Source of the DNA: Mycolicibacterium cosmeticum
GTDB taxonomy: Bacteria; Actinomycetota; Actinomycetes; Mycobacteriales; Mycobacteriaceae
Assembly: GCF_000613185.1 (NCBI RefSeq)
Contig: NZ_CCBB010000001.1
Coordinates: 1,860,001 to 1,924,000 of the forward strand
Direction: 5' to 3'
Length of the DNA stretch: 64,000 nt
A program made the translations under genes and the position numbers. The notes beneath the pieces were generated by a model that was not told where the DNA came from, did no database searches, and worked only from the letters and a program-made list of their open reading frames with translations. Below, piece by piece: positions 36,438 to 45,627 of this stretch (the stretch's first letter is position 1; each line of letters begins with the position of its first letter).

Positions 36438-38405
36438 TTGATCACGAGAGTTCTCGTCGCCAACCGTGGTGAGATCGCCCGCCGCGTCTTCACCACCTGC
36501 CGCCGGCTCGGTATCGGCACCGTCGCGGTGTACACCGATCCGGACGCCGGCTCGCCCCACGTGGCCGAGGCCGACACCCGGGTACGCCTGGAGGGCCGCA
36601 ACGGGTATCTGGACAGCGCCCAGCTGATCGCCGCGGCGCGTGCCGCCGGGGCCGACGCGATCCATCCCGGGTACGGGTTCCTCTCGGAGAACCCGGATTT
36701 CGCCGCCGCCGTGCAGCAGGCCGGCCTGACCTGGATCGGGCCGCCGGTACCCGCCGTGGCCGCGATGGGTTCCAAGATCGAGGCCAAGAAGCTGATGGCG
36801 GCCGCCGGCGTGCCGGTGCTGGCCGAGCTGGACCCGGATACCGTCACCGCCGATCAGTTGCCGGTGCTGATCAAGGCGTCGGCCGGCGGCGGCGGCCGCG
36901 GCATGCGGGTGGTCCGTGAATTGTCCGCGCTGGCGGGCGAAGTCGCCGCCGCCCAGCGCGAGGCGCAGTCGGCATTCGGCGATCCCACGGTGTTCTGTGA
37001 GCGCTACCTGGCCAGTGGCCACCACATCGAGGTGCAGGTGATGGCCGATGCGCACGGCACCGTGTGGGCCGTCGGCGAACGCGAATGTTCCATCCAGCGC
37101 CGGCACCAGAAGGTGATCGAGGAGGCACCCTCGCCGCTGGTGGAACGCACCCCCGGCATGCGGGACAAGTTGTTCGAGGCCGCCCGGCTGGCCGCCGCGG
37201 CCATCGGCTACACCGGCGCGGGAACCGTCGAGTTCATGGCCGACGACAACGGTGACTTCTTCTTCCTGGAGATGAACACCCGGCTGCAGGTCGAGCACCC
37301 GGTCACCGAGGAGACCACCGGGTGCGACCTCGTCGAACTGCAGCTCGAGGTGGCCGACGGTCACCGGCTCGACCCGGCTGCCCCTGCTGCACACGGGCAT
37401 TCGATCGAAGCCCGGCTCTATGCCGAGGACCCGGCCGAGAATTGGCAGCCCCAGGCCGGGCCGGTGCACCGGTTCGACGTGCCCGCCACCCGTACCCAGT
37501 TCGACACGCTGGGTGGGCGCAGCGGCGTGCGGGTGGACTCCGGCATCGTCAACGGTTCGCAGGTGTCGGTGTTCTACGACCCGATGCTGGCCAAGATCAT
37601 CTCCTATGCGCCCACCCGGGAGCGCGCCGCGGCGATCCTGGCCGACGCGCTGGCCCATGCCCGCCTGCACGGCATCAAGACCAACCGCGACCTGTTGGTC
37701 AACGTGCTGCGGCACCCGGCGTTCCGTGCCGGCGACACCGACACCGCCTTCTTCGACACACACGGACTGGCCGAGTTGGCCGCCCGTCCGGGCGATGCGG
37801 CCGCCGTTTCCGCCACCGCGGCAGCGCTGGCCGACGCCGCGTACAACCGCAGCACCGCAACGGCTTTCGCGCCGACGCCCAGCGGGTGGCGCAACCTCGC
37901 CTCCGGCTACCAGACCCGGACGTACCGCGACGCGGCCGGATCCGAACAGGTGGTCCGCTACCGGTTCACCCGGGCCGGGGTGCAGTTGCCCGACCATGAC
38001 GGTGTGGCTCTGGTGTCGGCGACGCCGGAGCGGGTCGTCCTTTCCGTCGACGGCGTGGAGCGGACCTTCGACGTGGCCCGATACGGCGACGAGGTGTTCG
38101 TCGACTCCCCGCTGGGCGCGCTGCGCCTGCTGGCCCAGCCGCGCTTCCCCGACCCCGACACGGCCGTCGCGCAGGGCTCCCTGCTGGCCCCGATGCCCGG
38201 ATCGGTGGTGCGCGTCGGCGCCGCCGTCGGGGACACCGTCACCGCCGGCCAGCCGCTGATCTGGCTGGAGGCCATGAAGATGGAGCACACCATCACCAGC
38301 CCGCAGGCCGGAGTGCTCGCCGAACTCCATGTCAGCGCCGGCCAACAGGTCGATGTCGGTGCCGTGCTCGCCCGTGTACAAGAACCCGAAGGAGAACAAC
38401 CATGA
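36438..38405 (+). CDS. accA2: Acyl-CoA carboxylase alpha subunit AccA2 (biotin carboxylase/BCCP)
   Basis: The 655-residue protein begins at a TTG (36438), giving MITRVLVANRGEIARRVF, the exact family N-terminus. The biotin carboxylase domain (1-450) includes the glycine-rich KASAGGGGRGMRVV and EMNTRLQVEHPVTE. The C-terminal biotin carrier domain ends with EAMKMEH, Lys614 being the biotin site. It carboxylates biotin with ATP and bicarbonate for transfer by AccD2. The 7-nt gap to accD2 and the ATGA overlap with fadE12 show one operon. Confidence 0.94.
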   Translation: MITRVLVANRGEIARRVFTTCRRLGIGTVAVYTDPDAGSPHVAEADTRVRLEGRNGYLDSAQLIAAARAAGADAIHPGYGFLSENPDFAAAVQQAGLTWIGPPVPAVAAMGSKIEAKKLMAAAGVPVLAELDPDTVTADQLPVLIKASAGGGGRGMRVVRELSALAGEVAAAQREAQSAFGDPTVFCERYLASGHHIEVQVMADAHGTVWAVGERECSIQRRHQKVIEEAPSPLVERTPGMRDKLFEAARLAAAAIGYTGAGTVEFMADDNGDFFFLEMNTRLQVEHPVTEETTGCDLVELQLEVADGHRLDPAAPAAHGHSIEARLYAEDPAENWQPQAGPVHRFDVPATRTQFDTLGGRSGVRVDSGIVNGSQVSVFYDPMLAKIISYAPTRERAAAILADALAHARLHGIKTNRDLLVNVLRHPAFRAGDTDTAFFDTHGLAELAARPGDAAAVSATAAALADAAYNRSTATAFAPTPSGWRNLASGYQTRTYRDAAGSEQVVRYRFTRAGVQLPDHDGVALVSATPERVVLSVDGVERTFDVARYGDEVFVDSPLGALRLLAQPRFPDPDTAVAQGSLLAPMPGSVVRVGAAVGDTVTAGQPLIWLEAMKMEHTITSPQAGVLAELHVSAGQQVDVGAVLARVQEPEGEQP

Positions 38406-39559
38406 GTTTCGTCGAGACCGAGGAACAGCGGGCGCTGCGCGATGCCGTCAGGGCGATGGCCGCCAACTACGGCCAGGATTACTACCTGGAGAAGGCACGC
38501 GCCGGCCAACACACCACCGAATTGTGGAACGAGGCAGGCAAGCTCGGCTTCATCGGGGTGAATCTGCCGGAGGAGTACGGCGGCGGCGGGGCGGGCATGT
38601 ACGAGCTCAGCCTGGTCATGGAGGAGATGTCGGCGGCCGGCTCGGCCCTGCTGATGATGGTGGTCTCACCCGCCATCAACGGCACCATCATCTCCAAATT
38701 CGGCACCGAGGAACAGAAAAAGCGCTGGATTCCCGGTATCGCCGACGGGTCCATCACCATGGCGTTCGCCATCACCGAACCCGATGCCGGGTCCAACTCC
38801 CACCGCATCACCACCACCGCGCGCCGGGACGGCAGCGACTGGATCCTCAAGGGCCAGAAGACGTTCATCTCGGGCATCGACCAGGCCCAGGCCGTACTCG
38901 TCGTGGGCCGTACCGAAGACCACAAGACAGGCAACCTCAAGCCGGCGCTGTTCGTGCTGCCCACCGACACCCCGGGTCTGAGCTGGACCAAGATCGAGAT
39001 GGAGATCATCAGCCCGGAGAGCCAATTCCAGGTGTTCCTCGACGATGTCCGGTTGCCTGCCGACGCCCTGGTCGGCTCCGAGGACGCGGCCATCGCGCAG
39101 TTGTTCGCGGGGCTGAATCCCGAGCGCATCATGGGCGCGGCCAGTGCGGTCGGGATGGGCCGCTTCGCGATCGGGAAGGCCGTCGACTACGTCAAGACCC
39201 GCCAGGTCTGGAAGGTCCCGATCGGTTCGCACCAGGGCCTGTCACATCCACTGGCGCAGAACCACATCGAGATCGAGCTGGCCAAGCTGATGATGCAGAA
39301 GGCCGCCACGCTGTACGACACCGGCGACGATTTCGGCGCGGCGGAGGCCGCGAACATGGCCAAGTACGCCGCCGGCGAGGCGTCGGTGCGGGCCGTCGAC
39401 CAGGCCGTGCAGTCGCTCGGTGGCAACGGCCTGACCAAGGAGTACGGCATTGCCGCGGCGGTGACCGCGTCCAAGCTGGCCAGGATCGCCCCCGTGAGCC
39501 GCGAGATGATCCTCAACTTCGTCGCGCAGACCTCGCTGGGCCTGCCCCGGTCGTACTGA
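38402..39559 (+). CDS. fadE12: Acyl-CoA dehydrogenase FadE12
   Basis: The 385-residue acyl-CoA dehydrogenase has MAFAITEPDAGSNSHRITTTARRDG for FAD/substrate binding and a C-terminal SLGGNGLTKEYGIAAAVTASKLARIAPVSREMILNF. The catalytic-loop EGT of MCAD-type enzymes is replaced by VSREM, as in other mycobacterial FadE12 proteins, so its substrate range may be unusual. It would act with FadE13 and EchA7 on the carboxylation route product or precursor. Both ends overlap neighbouring genes. Confidence 0.92.
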   Translation: MSFVETEEQRALRDAVRAMAANYGQDYYLEKARAGQHTTELWNEAGKLGFIGVNLPEEYGGGGAGMYELSLVMEEMSAAGSALLMMVVSPAINGTIISKFGTEEQKKRWIPGIADGSITMAFAITEPDAGSNSHRITTTARRDGSDWILKGQKTFISGIDQAQAVLVVGRTEDHKTGNLKPALFVLPTDTPGLSWTKIEMEIISPESQFQVFLDDVRLPADALVGSEDAAIAQLFAGLNPERIMGAASAVGMGRFAIGKAVDYVKTRQVWKVPIGSHQGLSHPLAQNHIEIELAKLMMQKAATLYDTGDDFGAAEAANMAKYAAGEASVRAVDQAVQSLGGNGLTKEYGIAAAVTASKLARIAPVSREMILNFVAQTSLGLPRSY

Positions 39560-40323
39560 TGACGCAACTCGTCCGCTACGACGTCGACGGTGCCGTCGCG
39601 CGGGTGACCCTTGATTCGCCGCACAACCACAACGCGTTGTCGTCGGTGCTGGTGACCCAACTGCGTGAGCGACTGGCCGACGCAGCAGGATCCGGCGCCC
39701 GCGCGGTGGTGCTCGGCCACACCGGCAAGACGTTCTGCGCCGGCGCCGATCTGAGCGAGGCGGCCGGGCGGGATCCCGGTGACCTCGCGGTGGACCGGGC
39801 CCGGGAGATGACGGTGGTGCTGCGCTCGATCCTGGAGCTGCCGATTCCGGTGATCGCCGCGGTCGACGGGCATGTGCGCGCCGGCGGGATGGGGCTGGTG
39901 GGTGCCTGCGATATCGCGGTGGCCGGGCCGGCGAGCACCTTCGCACTGACCGAGGCCCGGATCGGGGTGGCACCGTCCATCATCTCGCTCACACTCTTGC
40001 CGAAACTGACGGCTCGGGCGGCCGGCCGCTATTTCGTGACGGGTGAGAAGTTCGGGTCCGCCGTGGCCGCGGCCGTCGGTCTGATCACCGATGCCGCCGA
40101 GGATGTCGGCGCCGCGGTGGCGGCGTTGACCGGCGAAATCGTGAAGGGTTCGCCGCAGGGGCTGGCGGCGTCGAAGGCCCTGACCACGGCGCCGATCCTG
40201 GCCGCTTTCGACGCGCACGCCGACGAGCTGGCATTGCAGTCGGCGCGGCTGTTCACCTCCGACGAGGCGCGCGAGGGCATGCTCGCCTTCCTGCAGAAGC
40301 GCAGCCCCAACTGGGTGTCGTGA
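39559..40323 (+). CDS. echA7: Enoyl-CoA hydratase/isomerase EchA7
   Basis: The 254-residue crotonase-fold protein has the CoA/oxyanion motif HTGKTFCAGADLSEA and the second oxyanion segment VDGHVRAGGMGLVGACDI, and ends in a C-terminal helix region. It could hydrate the carboxylated glutaconyl-type intermediate, as AtuE does for isohexenyl-glutaconyl-CoA. The ATG overlaps the fadE12 stop by one base (TGATG), and it is the last gene of the six-gene operon. Confidence 0.92.
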   Translation: MTQLVRYDVDGAVARVTLDSPHNHNALSSVLVTQLRERLADAAGSGARAVVLGHTGKTFCAGADLSEAAGRDPGDLAVDRAREMTVVLRSILELPIPVIAAVDGHVRAGGMGLVGACDIAVAGPASTFALTEARIGVAPSIISLTLLPKLTARAAGRYFVTGEKFGSAVAAAVGLITDAAEDVGAAVAALTGEIVKGSPQGLAASKALTTAPILAAFDAHADELALQSARLFTSDEAREGMLAFLQKRSPNWVS

Positions 40324-40440
40324 TCCGAGCGACGCGAATACAGCAAACAATGCGTCCGCCGCAACGAATTCGTCAACGGTATTGCATGTGCGGCTATTCG
40401 TCGTACGCTCGTCAGTGATGAGCGCCGGCGCGAAGAACAG

Positions 40441-41052
40441 ATGGCACTGATGAGCACGTCAGCGTCCTGGAGTGGATCGATGCGTGCCGCCGACACCGAC
40501 CGGATACAGGTGGCGCAATTGCTGACGGACGCGGCCGCCCAGGGCCGGCTTTCGCTCGACGAGTACGAGACCCGGCTGGCCAAGGCGTATGCCGCCCAGA
40601 CCTGCGCGGACCTGGATCGGTTGAGCGCCGATCTGCCCGGCGGCAGCGCGACCGGCAAGGGTGTCTGCCGGCCGGCGCCGTCCACCCTGTTGCTGGCCAT
40701 CATGAGCGGGTACGAACGCCGCGGCCGGTGGAACGTGCCCAAGAAGCTGACCACCTTCGCCTTGTTCGGCGGCGGCGTCGTCGACCTGCGCTACGCCGAC
40801 TTCACCACGGCCGACGTGGAGATCCGCAGCTACTCGATCTTCGGCGGGCAGACCATTCTGGTGCCGCCGGAGGTGAACGTCGATATCGGCGGGGTCGGCG
40901 TGATGGGCAGCTTCGACCACAGCGTGAACGGCAGCGGGACACCGGGCGGTCCCCGGGTGCGGGTGCGCGGGTTCTCGCTGTGGGGCAGCGTCGGCGTCAA
41001 GCGCAAGAAGCGCCGTCACACCAACGCCGACGACACCGTCGACAGGGCCTGA
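40441..41052 (+). CDS. DUF1707 protein with LiaF-like C-terminus (Rv0966c-like)
   Basis: The 203-residue protein has the DUF1707 helical motif MRAADTDRIQVAQLLTDAAAQGRLSLDEYETRLAKAYAAQT at residues about 14-55, a short linker without a strong membrane helix, and a beta-rich end (VDLRYADFTTADVEIRSYSIFGG) resembling the LiaF/DUF2154 fold. The end is very basic (KRKKRRH). Similar proteins link to envelope-stress response in Gram-positives. An alternative ATG is at 40450. It converges on the VWA gene with a 2-nt gap between stops. Confidence 0.8.
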   Translation: MALMSTSASWSGSMRAADTDRIQVAQLLTDAAAQGRLSLDEYETRLAKAYAAQTCADLDRLSADLPGGSATGKGVCRPAPSTLLLAIMSGYERRGRWNVPKKLTTFALFGGGVVDLRYADFTTADVEIRSYSIFGGQTILVPPEVNVDIGGVGVMGSFDHSVNGSGTPGGPRVRVRGFSLWGSVGVKRKKRRHTNADDTVDRA

Positions 41053-41054
41053 CG

Positions 41055-43025
41055 CTACCTCCGCCGCGAGGTCAGGTAGTCGCCCACCACCGCGGCGCCG
41101 AGGCCATCCAGATCCGGCACGACGACGCGGCCCTGCACCCGCCGGGCGACCTGGTCGATGAATCGGGCCAGGCCCGGATCGTTGCCGAGCCGGAAGATGG
41201 TCACCTGCGCGCCGAGCCGGGCCACCTCGTCGAAACCCTTGACCGTGAACGCGATGGTGCGCGGGTGCGGCGGGTAATCAAAGAAAACGGCAGAACTTCC
41301 TTCTGCGTCGCCGTAATCCTCCAGGTGGGCGGTGGGCTCACCGTCGGTGACGATGAGGATCACCGGTTGGGCGTTGGGATGCCGGCGCAGATGCCGCGCC
41401 GCCAAGGCCAGCGCGTGATGCAAGTTGGTGCCCTGCTCGTAGACGCCCTCCAGCCCGGTCAGTTCGGCAGCGGTCAGCGTCCGGGCGTACCGGCCGAACG
41501 CGATGATCTGCAGGTCATCGGACCGGAAGCGGGTGCTCACCAGATGATTCAGGGCCAGCGCCGTGCGCTTCATCGGCAGCCACCGGTTCTCCATCACCAT
41601 CGAGAAGCTGGTGTCCACCAGCAGGGCCACGCAGGCTTGGGTGCGGGTCTCGGTTTCGGACACCTCCACGTCCTCGACCGTGATGGTCAGCGGCCCGTGC
41701 CCGTCGGTACCCGCCCGCCGCAGCACCGCGTTCGTCAGCGTCCGCGTGACGTTCCAGGGTTCGGTGTCGCCGAACGCCCACGGCCGGGTCGCCCCGGTCA
41801 GTTCGCCCGCCGCGCCGGCCCGTTGGGTCTGGCGTTCGCCGTTGCGTCCGGACAGTTGGCGCGCGACGTCGCGCAACGCGGTCTGGCCCAGCTGCCGCAT
41901 CGCCTTGGGCGACAACCGCCACTTGCCGTCGGACCCACGGTCCAGGAAGCCCTGGTTCATCAGCGCGCGTTCCAGGTCGGCGAGGGTGCGGGCGTTCACC
42001 GCCGCGTCGTCGCCGAGCTGGCGGGCCAGCATGTCCAGGTCGACGTCGTCCATGGTGGCGCCCGGGTAGCTCTGCGACAGTTGCTCGGCCAGCTGTTCCA
42101 GCTCGGCGATATCGGCCAGCGCCTGGGCTCCCTCGCCCATGCCCAGCGGGTCCCCGCCGGAGAACTCCTGCGATCCCGTCCAGTCCTCACCGGGCCGCGC
42201 GGCCTGCAGGTGGGAATCCAGCCGGTTCAGCGCATTCATCAGCGACGGTGAACCGAAGGCCTGCTGCGCCAGGGCATCCAGCTCGGCGCGCTGCTGCGCC
42301 GACAGGCTGTTGCGGAAACGCTGGGCGGCCGCGGCGCGCTGGGCCAGCGAATCGATCAACTCCTCCACGTTGCGCGGATTCTCCGGGAAGTACTGGCCGT
42401 GCTTGGCCATGAAGTCCTGGAAGTCTTGCTCGGAGTCCTGCCCTTGTGCGTGCTTGTCGAGCAGGTCGTTGAGGTCGTCGAGCATGTCGTTGACGGCCTG
42501 GCGGTCCTCGTCGGTGGCGTTCTCCAGGGCCTGCTTCATACCGGCGAAACGCTGGTCGAGCATCTCGCGGCCGAGCAGATCGCGGATCTGCTCGTACTTC
42601 TGCCTGGCCTCGGCCGAGCGCCAGTCGTAGTCGGCGAGTTCGCGCACCGCCTTGGCCGGGGACGGGGACAGCGCCTCCATCTGCATCTCGCCGAAGCGGG
42701 CGTCATCGTCGAGCGCGCGCGCCAGTTCCTTGCGTTCGGCCAGCACCGCCTCGTCGAGCAGCTTCTTGATGTCCTGCAGGGTGCCGTCGAGATTGTTGCG
42801 CTGCAACAACTCCCGCCGCCTGCGGTTGGCCTCGGCGGCGAGCTTGTCCGCCCCGGACAGGGTGCGGGTGCCGCGGCGCAACAACTCCGAGAGTGCCCGC
42901 CGCGGCGACGAGCCCTCCATCACGTCCTGCCCGATCTGTTCGAGCGCTTCGCGCAGGTCGACGGGCGGCGCCAGCGGGTCGGGACCGCCGCTGTATCGCG
43001 AGTAACGCGAGAGATGGTTAGCCAT
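41055..43025 (-). CDS. VWA-domain (CoxE/chelatase-like) protein (Rv0959-like)
   Basis: The 656-residue protein starts MANHLSRYSRYSGG at 43025, overlapping the stop of the upstream ATPase gene by 8 nt. The first 430 residues are helical, Gln- and Arg-rich. The C-terminal VWA domain has an intact MIDAS: DTSFS at 471-475, then TNLHHA and TDGEPT. With the MoxR-like AAA ATPase encoded just before, it forms the ATPase/VWA pair seen in metal chelatases and MoxR systems that insert cofactors or remodel protein complexes. The target is unknown in mycobacteria. Confidence 0.86.
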   Translation of the reverse strand: MANHLSRYSRYSGGPDPLAPPVDLREALEQIGQDVMEGSSPRRALSELLRRGTRTLSGADKLAAEANRRRRELLQRNNLDGTLQDIKKLLDEAVLAERKELARALDDDARFGEMQMEALSPSPAKAVRELADYDWRSAEARQKYEQIRDLLGREMLDQRFAGMKQALENATDEDRQAVNDMLDDLNDLLDKHAQGQDSEQDFQDFMAKHGQYFPENPRNVEELIDSLAQRAAAAQRFRNSLSAQQRAELDALAQQAFGSPSLMNALNRLDSHLQAARPGEDWTGSQEFSGGDPLGMGEGAQALADIAELEQLAEQLSQSYPGATMDDVDLDMLARQLGDDAAVNARTLADLERALMNQGFLDRGSDGKWRLSPKAMRQLGQTALRDVARQLSGRNGERQTQRAGAAGELTGATRPWAFGDTEPWNVTRTLTNAVLRRAGTDGHGPLTITVEDVEVSETETRTQACVALLVDTSFSMVMENRWLPMKRTALALNHLVSTRFRSDDLQIIAFGRYARTLTAAELTGLEGVYEQGTNLHHALALAARHLRRHPNAQPVILIVTDGEPTAHLEDYGDAEGSSAVFFDYPPHPRTIAFTVKGFDEVARLGAQVTIFRLGNDPGLARFIDQVARRVQGRVVVPDLDGLGAAVVGDYLTSRRR

Positions 43026-44403
43026 ATACCGTTTCGCCCTCATCGGAGGTCTTGTCGATTCGCTTGGCCAGGTACAGCGCTTCCAGGGCCAGCTCCACCG
43101 CCGCGGCCCGTTCACCGTCGTTGGTGGCCCCGAGCCGTTCGGCGATCGCGTCCAGCACCGGCAGATCGGGCAGCGCGGCCAGTACGTCCTTGGCGCTGAC
43201 CCGCTCACCCGTGGTCACCGGTGAGCCGTCCTCGACGGCGGCCACCAGCGGCCCCACGTCGATACCGCCCAGCGCCCGCGACGCGGTGTCGGCCGTCGCC
43301 CGGCGCAGCAGATGCTCCAGCACCACCTGCTCGCGGCCTTCCTCGCCGGATTCGAATTCGAGCTTGCCGCGCAGCACGTCGATCACGGTGCCGAGGTCGA
43401 CGACGCGGGCCACCGGCTCCTGTTCGCCGAGGACGGCCCCGCGGTGCCGGGCGGACGCGGCCACCGTCTCGGCTGCGGCGATCGCGAACCGCGCCGAGAC
43501 GCCGGACCGCTGGTCGATGGCGCTGGACTCGCGCAGCGAGCGGGCGAACCGGGCGACGATCTGCAGCAGGTAGTCGGGCACCGGGGCGCTCAGGTGCGCC
43601 TCCTGCCTGATGACGGCCACCTCGGCGGCCAGCTCGAGCGGATAGTGGGTGCGGATCTCGGCGCCGAACCGGTCCTTGAGCGGGGTGATGATGCGGCCGC
43701 GGTTGGTGTAGTCCTCCGGGTTGGCACTGGCGACGACGAGCACGTCGAGCGGCAGCCGCAGGGTGTAGCCGCGGACCTGGATATCGCGCTCCTCCATCAC
43801 GTTGAGCATGGCCACCTGGATGCGCTCGGCGAGGTCGGGCAGCTCGTTGACGGCGACGATGCCGCGATGCGACCGCGGGATCAGGCCGTAGGCGATGGTC
43901 TCGGGGTCGCCGAGGCTGCGCCCCTCGGCCACCTTGATGGGGTCGATATCGCCGACCAGGTCGGCGACGCTGGTGTCGGGCGTCGCGAGCTTCTCGGTGT
44001 AGCGCTCACTGCGGTGCCGCCACGCGATGGGGAGGTCGTCCCCGACCTCGGCGGCCCGGCGGATCGATTCCGGGGTGATGGGGCTGTAGGGGTGTTCACC
44101 CAGCTCAGAGCCGGCGATGACGGGCGTCCATTCGTCGAGCAGACCGGCCAGTGAGCGCAGCAGGCGGGTCTTGCCCTGTCCGCGTTCACCCAGCAGCACG
44201 AAGTCGTGTCCGGCGATCAGGGCGCGTTCGACCTGGGGCAGCACGGTGTCCTCGAAACCGAACAGCCCGGGCCAGATGTCGTCGCCCGTGGCCAGCCTGG
44301 CCAACAGATTTTCCCGGATCTCCTGCTTGATCCCGCGCTCGACATGACCGGAAGCACGCAGCTCGCCGACGGTGCGGGGCAGATCGTTAGGTGACGTCAC
44401 CAC
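43018..44403 (-). CDS. MoxR/magnesium-chelatase-type AAA+ ATPase (Rv0958-like)
   Basis: The 461-residue ATPase has Walker A GERGQGKT (72-79), a Walker B-like GIVAVNELPDL, sensor 1 in VVASANPEDYTNRGRIITPLKDRFG and an arginine-finger region. This is the layout of the ChlI/MoxR branch. It is the first gene of the pair with the VWA protein, with overlapping ends, so both are made together and likely form one complex. The N-terminal start (GTG or ATG at 44403) is the longest option before the divergent esterase gene. Confidence 0.9.
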   Translation of the reverse strand: MVTSPNDLPRTVGELRASGHVERGIKQEIRENLLARLATGDDIWPGLFGFEDTVLPQVERALIAGHDFVLLGERGQGKTRLLRSLAGLLDEWTPVIAGSELGEHPYSPITPESIRRAAEVGDDLPIAWRHRSERYTEKLATPDTSVADLVGDIDPIKVAEGRSLGDPETIAYGLIPRSHRGIVAVNELPDLAERIQVAMLNVMEERDIQVRGYTLRLPLDVLVVASANPEDYTNRGRIITPLKDRFGAEIRTHYPLELAAEVAVIRQEAHLSAPVPDYLLQIVARFARSLRESSAIDQRSGVSARFAIAAAETVAASARHRGAVLGEQEPVARVVDLGTVIDVLRGKLEFESGEEGREQVVLEHLLRRATADTASRALGGIDVGPLVAAVEDGSPVTTGERVSAKDVLAALPDLPVLDAIAERLGATNDGERAAAVELALEALYLAKRIDKTSDEGETVYG

Positions 44404-44473
44404 TCCACGCTACGACTGCTGCCGAGTGCCGGCATGGTCACCTGGATTTTCCTCGCCGGAAGTACCCAGTACC

Positions 44474-45496
44474 ATGGGTACCGTGAATTCGCTCGAATGG
44501 CGCGACCGGCCGACCACCGTGCAGTTCGGCCCGGCCTGCCGGCAATCCCGATTGCTGGGTGTGCTGACCGCGATCTCCCTGCGCACCGTGCTGGGGATCG
44601 CCACGATCATCGGCCTCATCGTCAACAGGGTGTGGCCGGCCGGCCTGCAGCGGGCGCATCTGGATGTCATCGACAAGCCGCTGCGGTTCATCCCGGCCCT
44701 GCCCGGCACCAGCCTCACCCCGGAGCGGCTGCCGCACTGCCCGGCCGAGTGGGTCGTCGCACCGAATGCCCGCGACTCCGATCGGGTGATCGTCTACTTC
44801 CACGGCTCGGCGCTGGTGACCCTCGGCCTCAACTCGCACCGGCGGTTCGCCTCGAAGCTGTCCGAGGCCACCGGTTCTCAGGTGTTCAACGTCGGGTACC
44901 GGTTGGCGCCGCAGGCCAGCATCGAGGAGGCCGTCGAGGATGGCCTGGACGCCTACCGGCACGTGCTCTCGCTCGGATTCACCCCGGATCGCGTTGTGCT
45001 GGCCGGTGATTCGGCCGGTGGGCTGATGGCCGCCGATACCGCGCTGGCGATTCGCGATGCCGGCCTGCCGGTGCCCGCCGGTCAGGTTCTGCTGTCGGCG
45101 CTGACGTCAGCGGACATGCAGCTGAAGTACGCGGCGCTCAAGGAACATGTGGATGTGCTGTTCCCGTTCATGACCGTCAAGTTCATCTACGACGTCTTCG
45201 CCACGGTCAACGGCACCCGGCCGGTGCCGATCATGCCTTCTGAGGCGAACATGAGCGGACTGGGCCCGTTCCTGTTGCAGATCGGCACCAACGAGATGCT
45301 GCGCAACGACACCTTCACCCTGGCCGACCGGCTGCAGGCCGACGGTGTCCCGGTGTGGGTTCAGGTGTGGGACAAGGCGATGCACATGTTCCAGTTGTCC
45401 TTCGACGTGAATCCCGACGCCCGCCGCGCGGTCGAGGAGATCGCGTCGTTCGTGGAGTACGTGACGACGCCGGCGCGGGACGAGGCCACCGCCTAG
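44474..45496 (+). CDS. Alpha/beta hydrolase (HSL/lipase family)
   Basis: The 340-residue protein has the hormone-sensitive-lipase pattern. The oxyanion motif is YFHGSAL (110-113 HGSA instead of HGGG), the nucleophile is Ser180 in GDSAGG, and the acid/His appear late in IGTNEML and DKAMHMFQ. A hydrophobic stretch near residues 28-52 may be a membrane anchor, so it is probably an envelope-associated esterase or lipase. Starts are possible at ATG 44474 or GTG 44483. It diverges from the MoxR-like gene. Confidence 0.85.
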   Translation: MGTVNSLEWRDRPTTVQFGPACRQSRLLGVLTAISLRTVLGIATIIGLIVNRVWPAGLQRAHLDVIDKPLRFIPALPGTSLTPERLPHCPAEWVVAPNARDSDRVIVYFHGSALVTLGLNSHRRFASKLSEATGSQVFNVGYRLAPQASIEEAVEDGLDAYRHVLSLGFTPDRVVLAGDSAGGLMAADTALAIRDAGLPVPAGQVLLSALTSADMQLKYAALKEHVDVLFPFMTVKFIYDVFATVNGTRPVPIMPSEANMSGLGPFLLQIGTNEMLRNDTFTLADRLQADGVPVWVQVWDKAMHMFQLSFDVNPDARRAVEEIASFVEYVTTPARDEATA

Positions 45497-45503
45497 CGTC
45501 GAG

Positions 45504-45532
45504 TGGCCAGTTATCGCACGCATTCTGGGATG
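45504..45532. repeat. 29-nt direct repeat, left copy
   Basis: This stretch matches 46465-46493 at 28 of 29 positions. Read in one frame it encodes EWPVIARILG, the exact C-terminus of the nuclease downstream, although no gene ends here. It begins 7 nt after the esterase stop. Confidence 0.85.
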
Positions 45533-45627
45533 GTCGACGATCCACACCCGCGGATTCATCCACAGGGTCGGCTGTGCACAGGTGTCGACGCGCGAGATCC
45601 GTCCGCCTACGCCGACATATTGGCGTC

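Noticed and set aside
36420..38399. Long minus-strand frame opposite accA2
   Set aside because: The plus strand encodes a complete biotin carboxylase/BCCP; the minus frame is a composition artefact.
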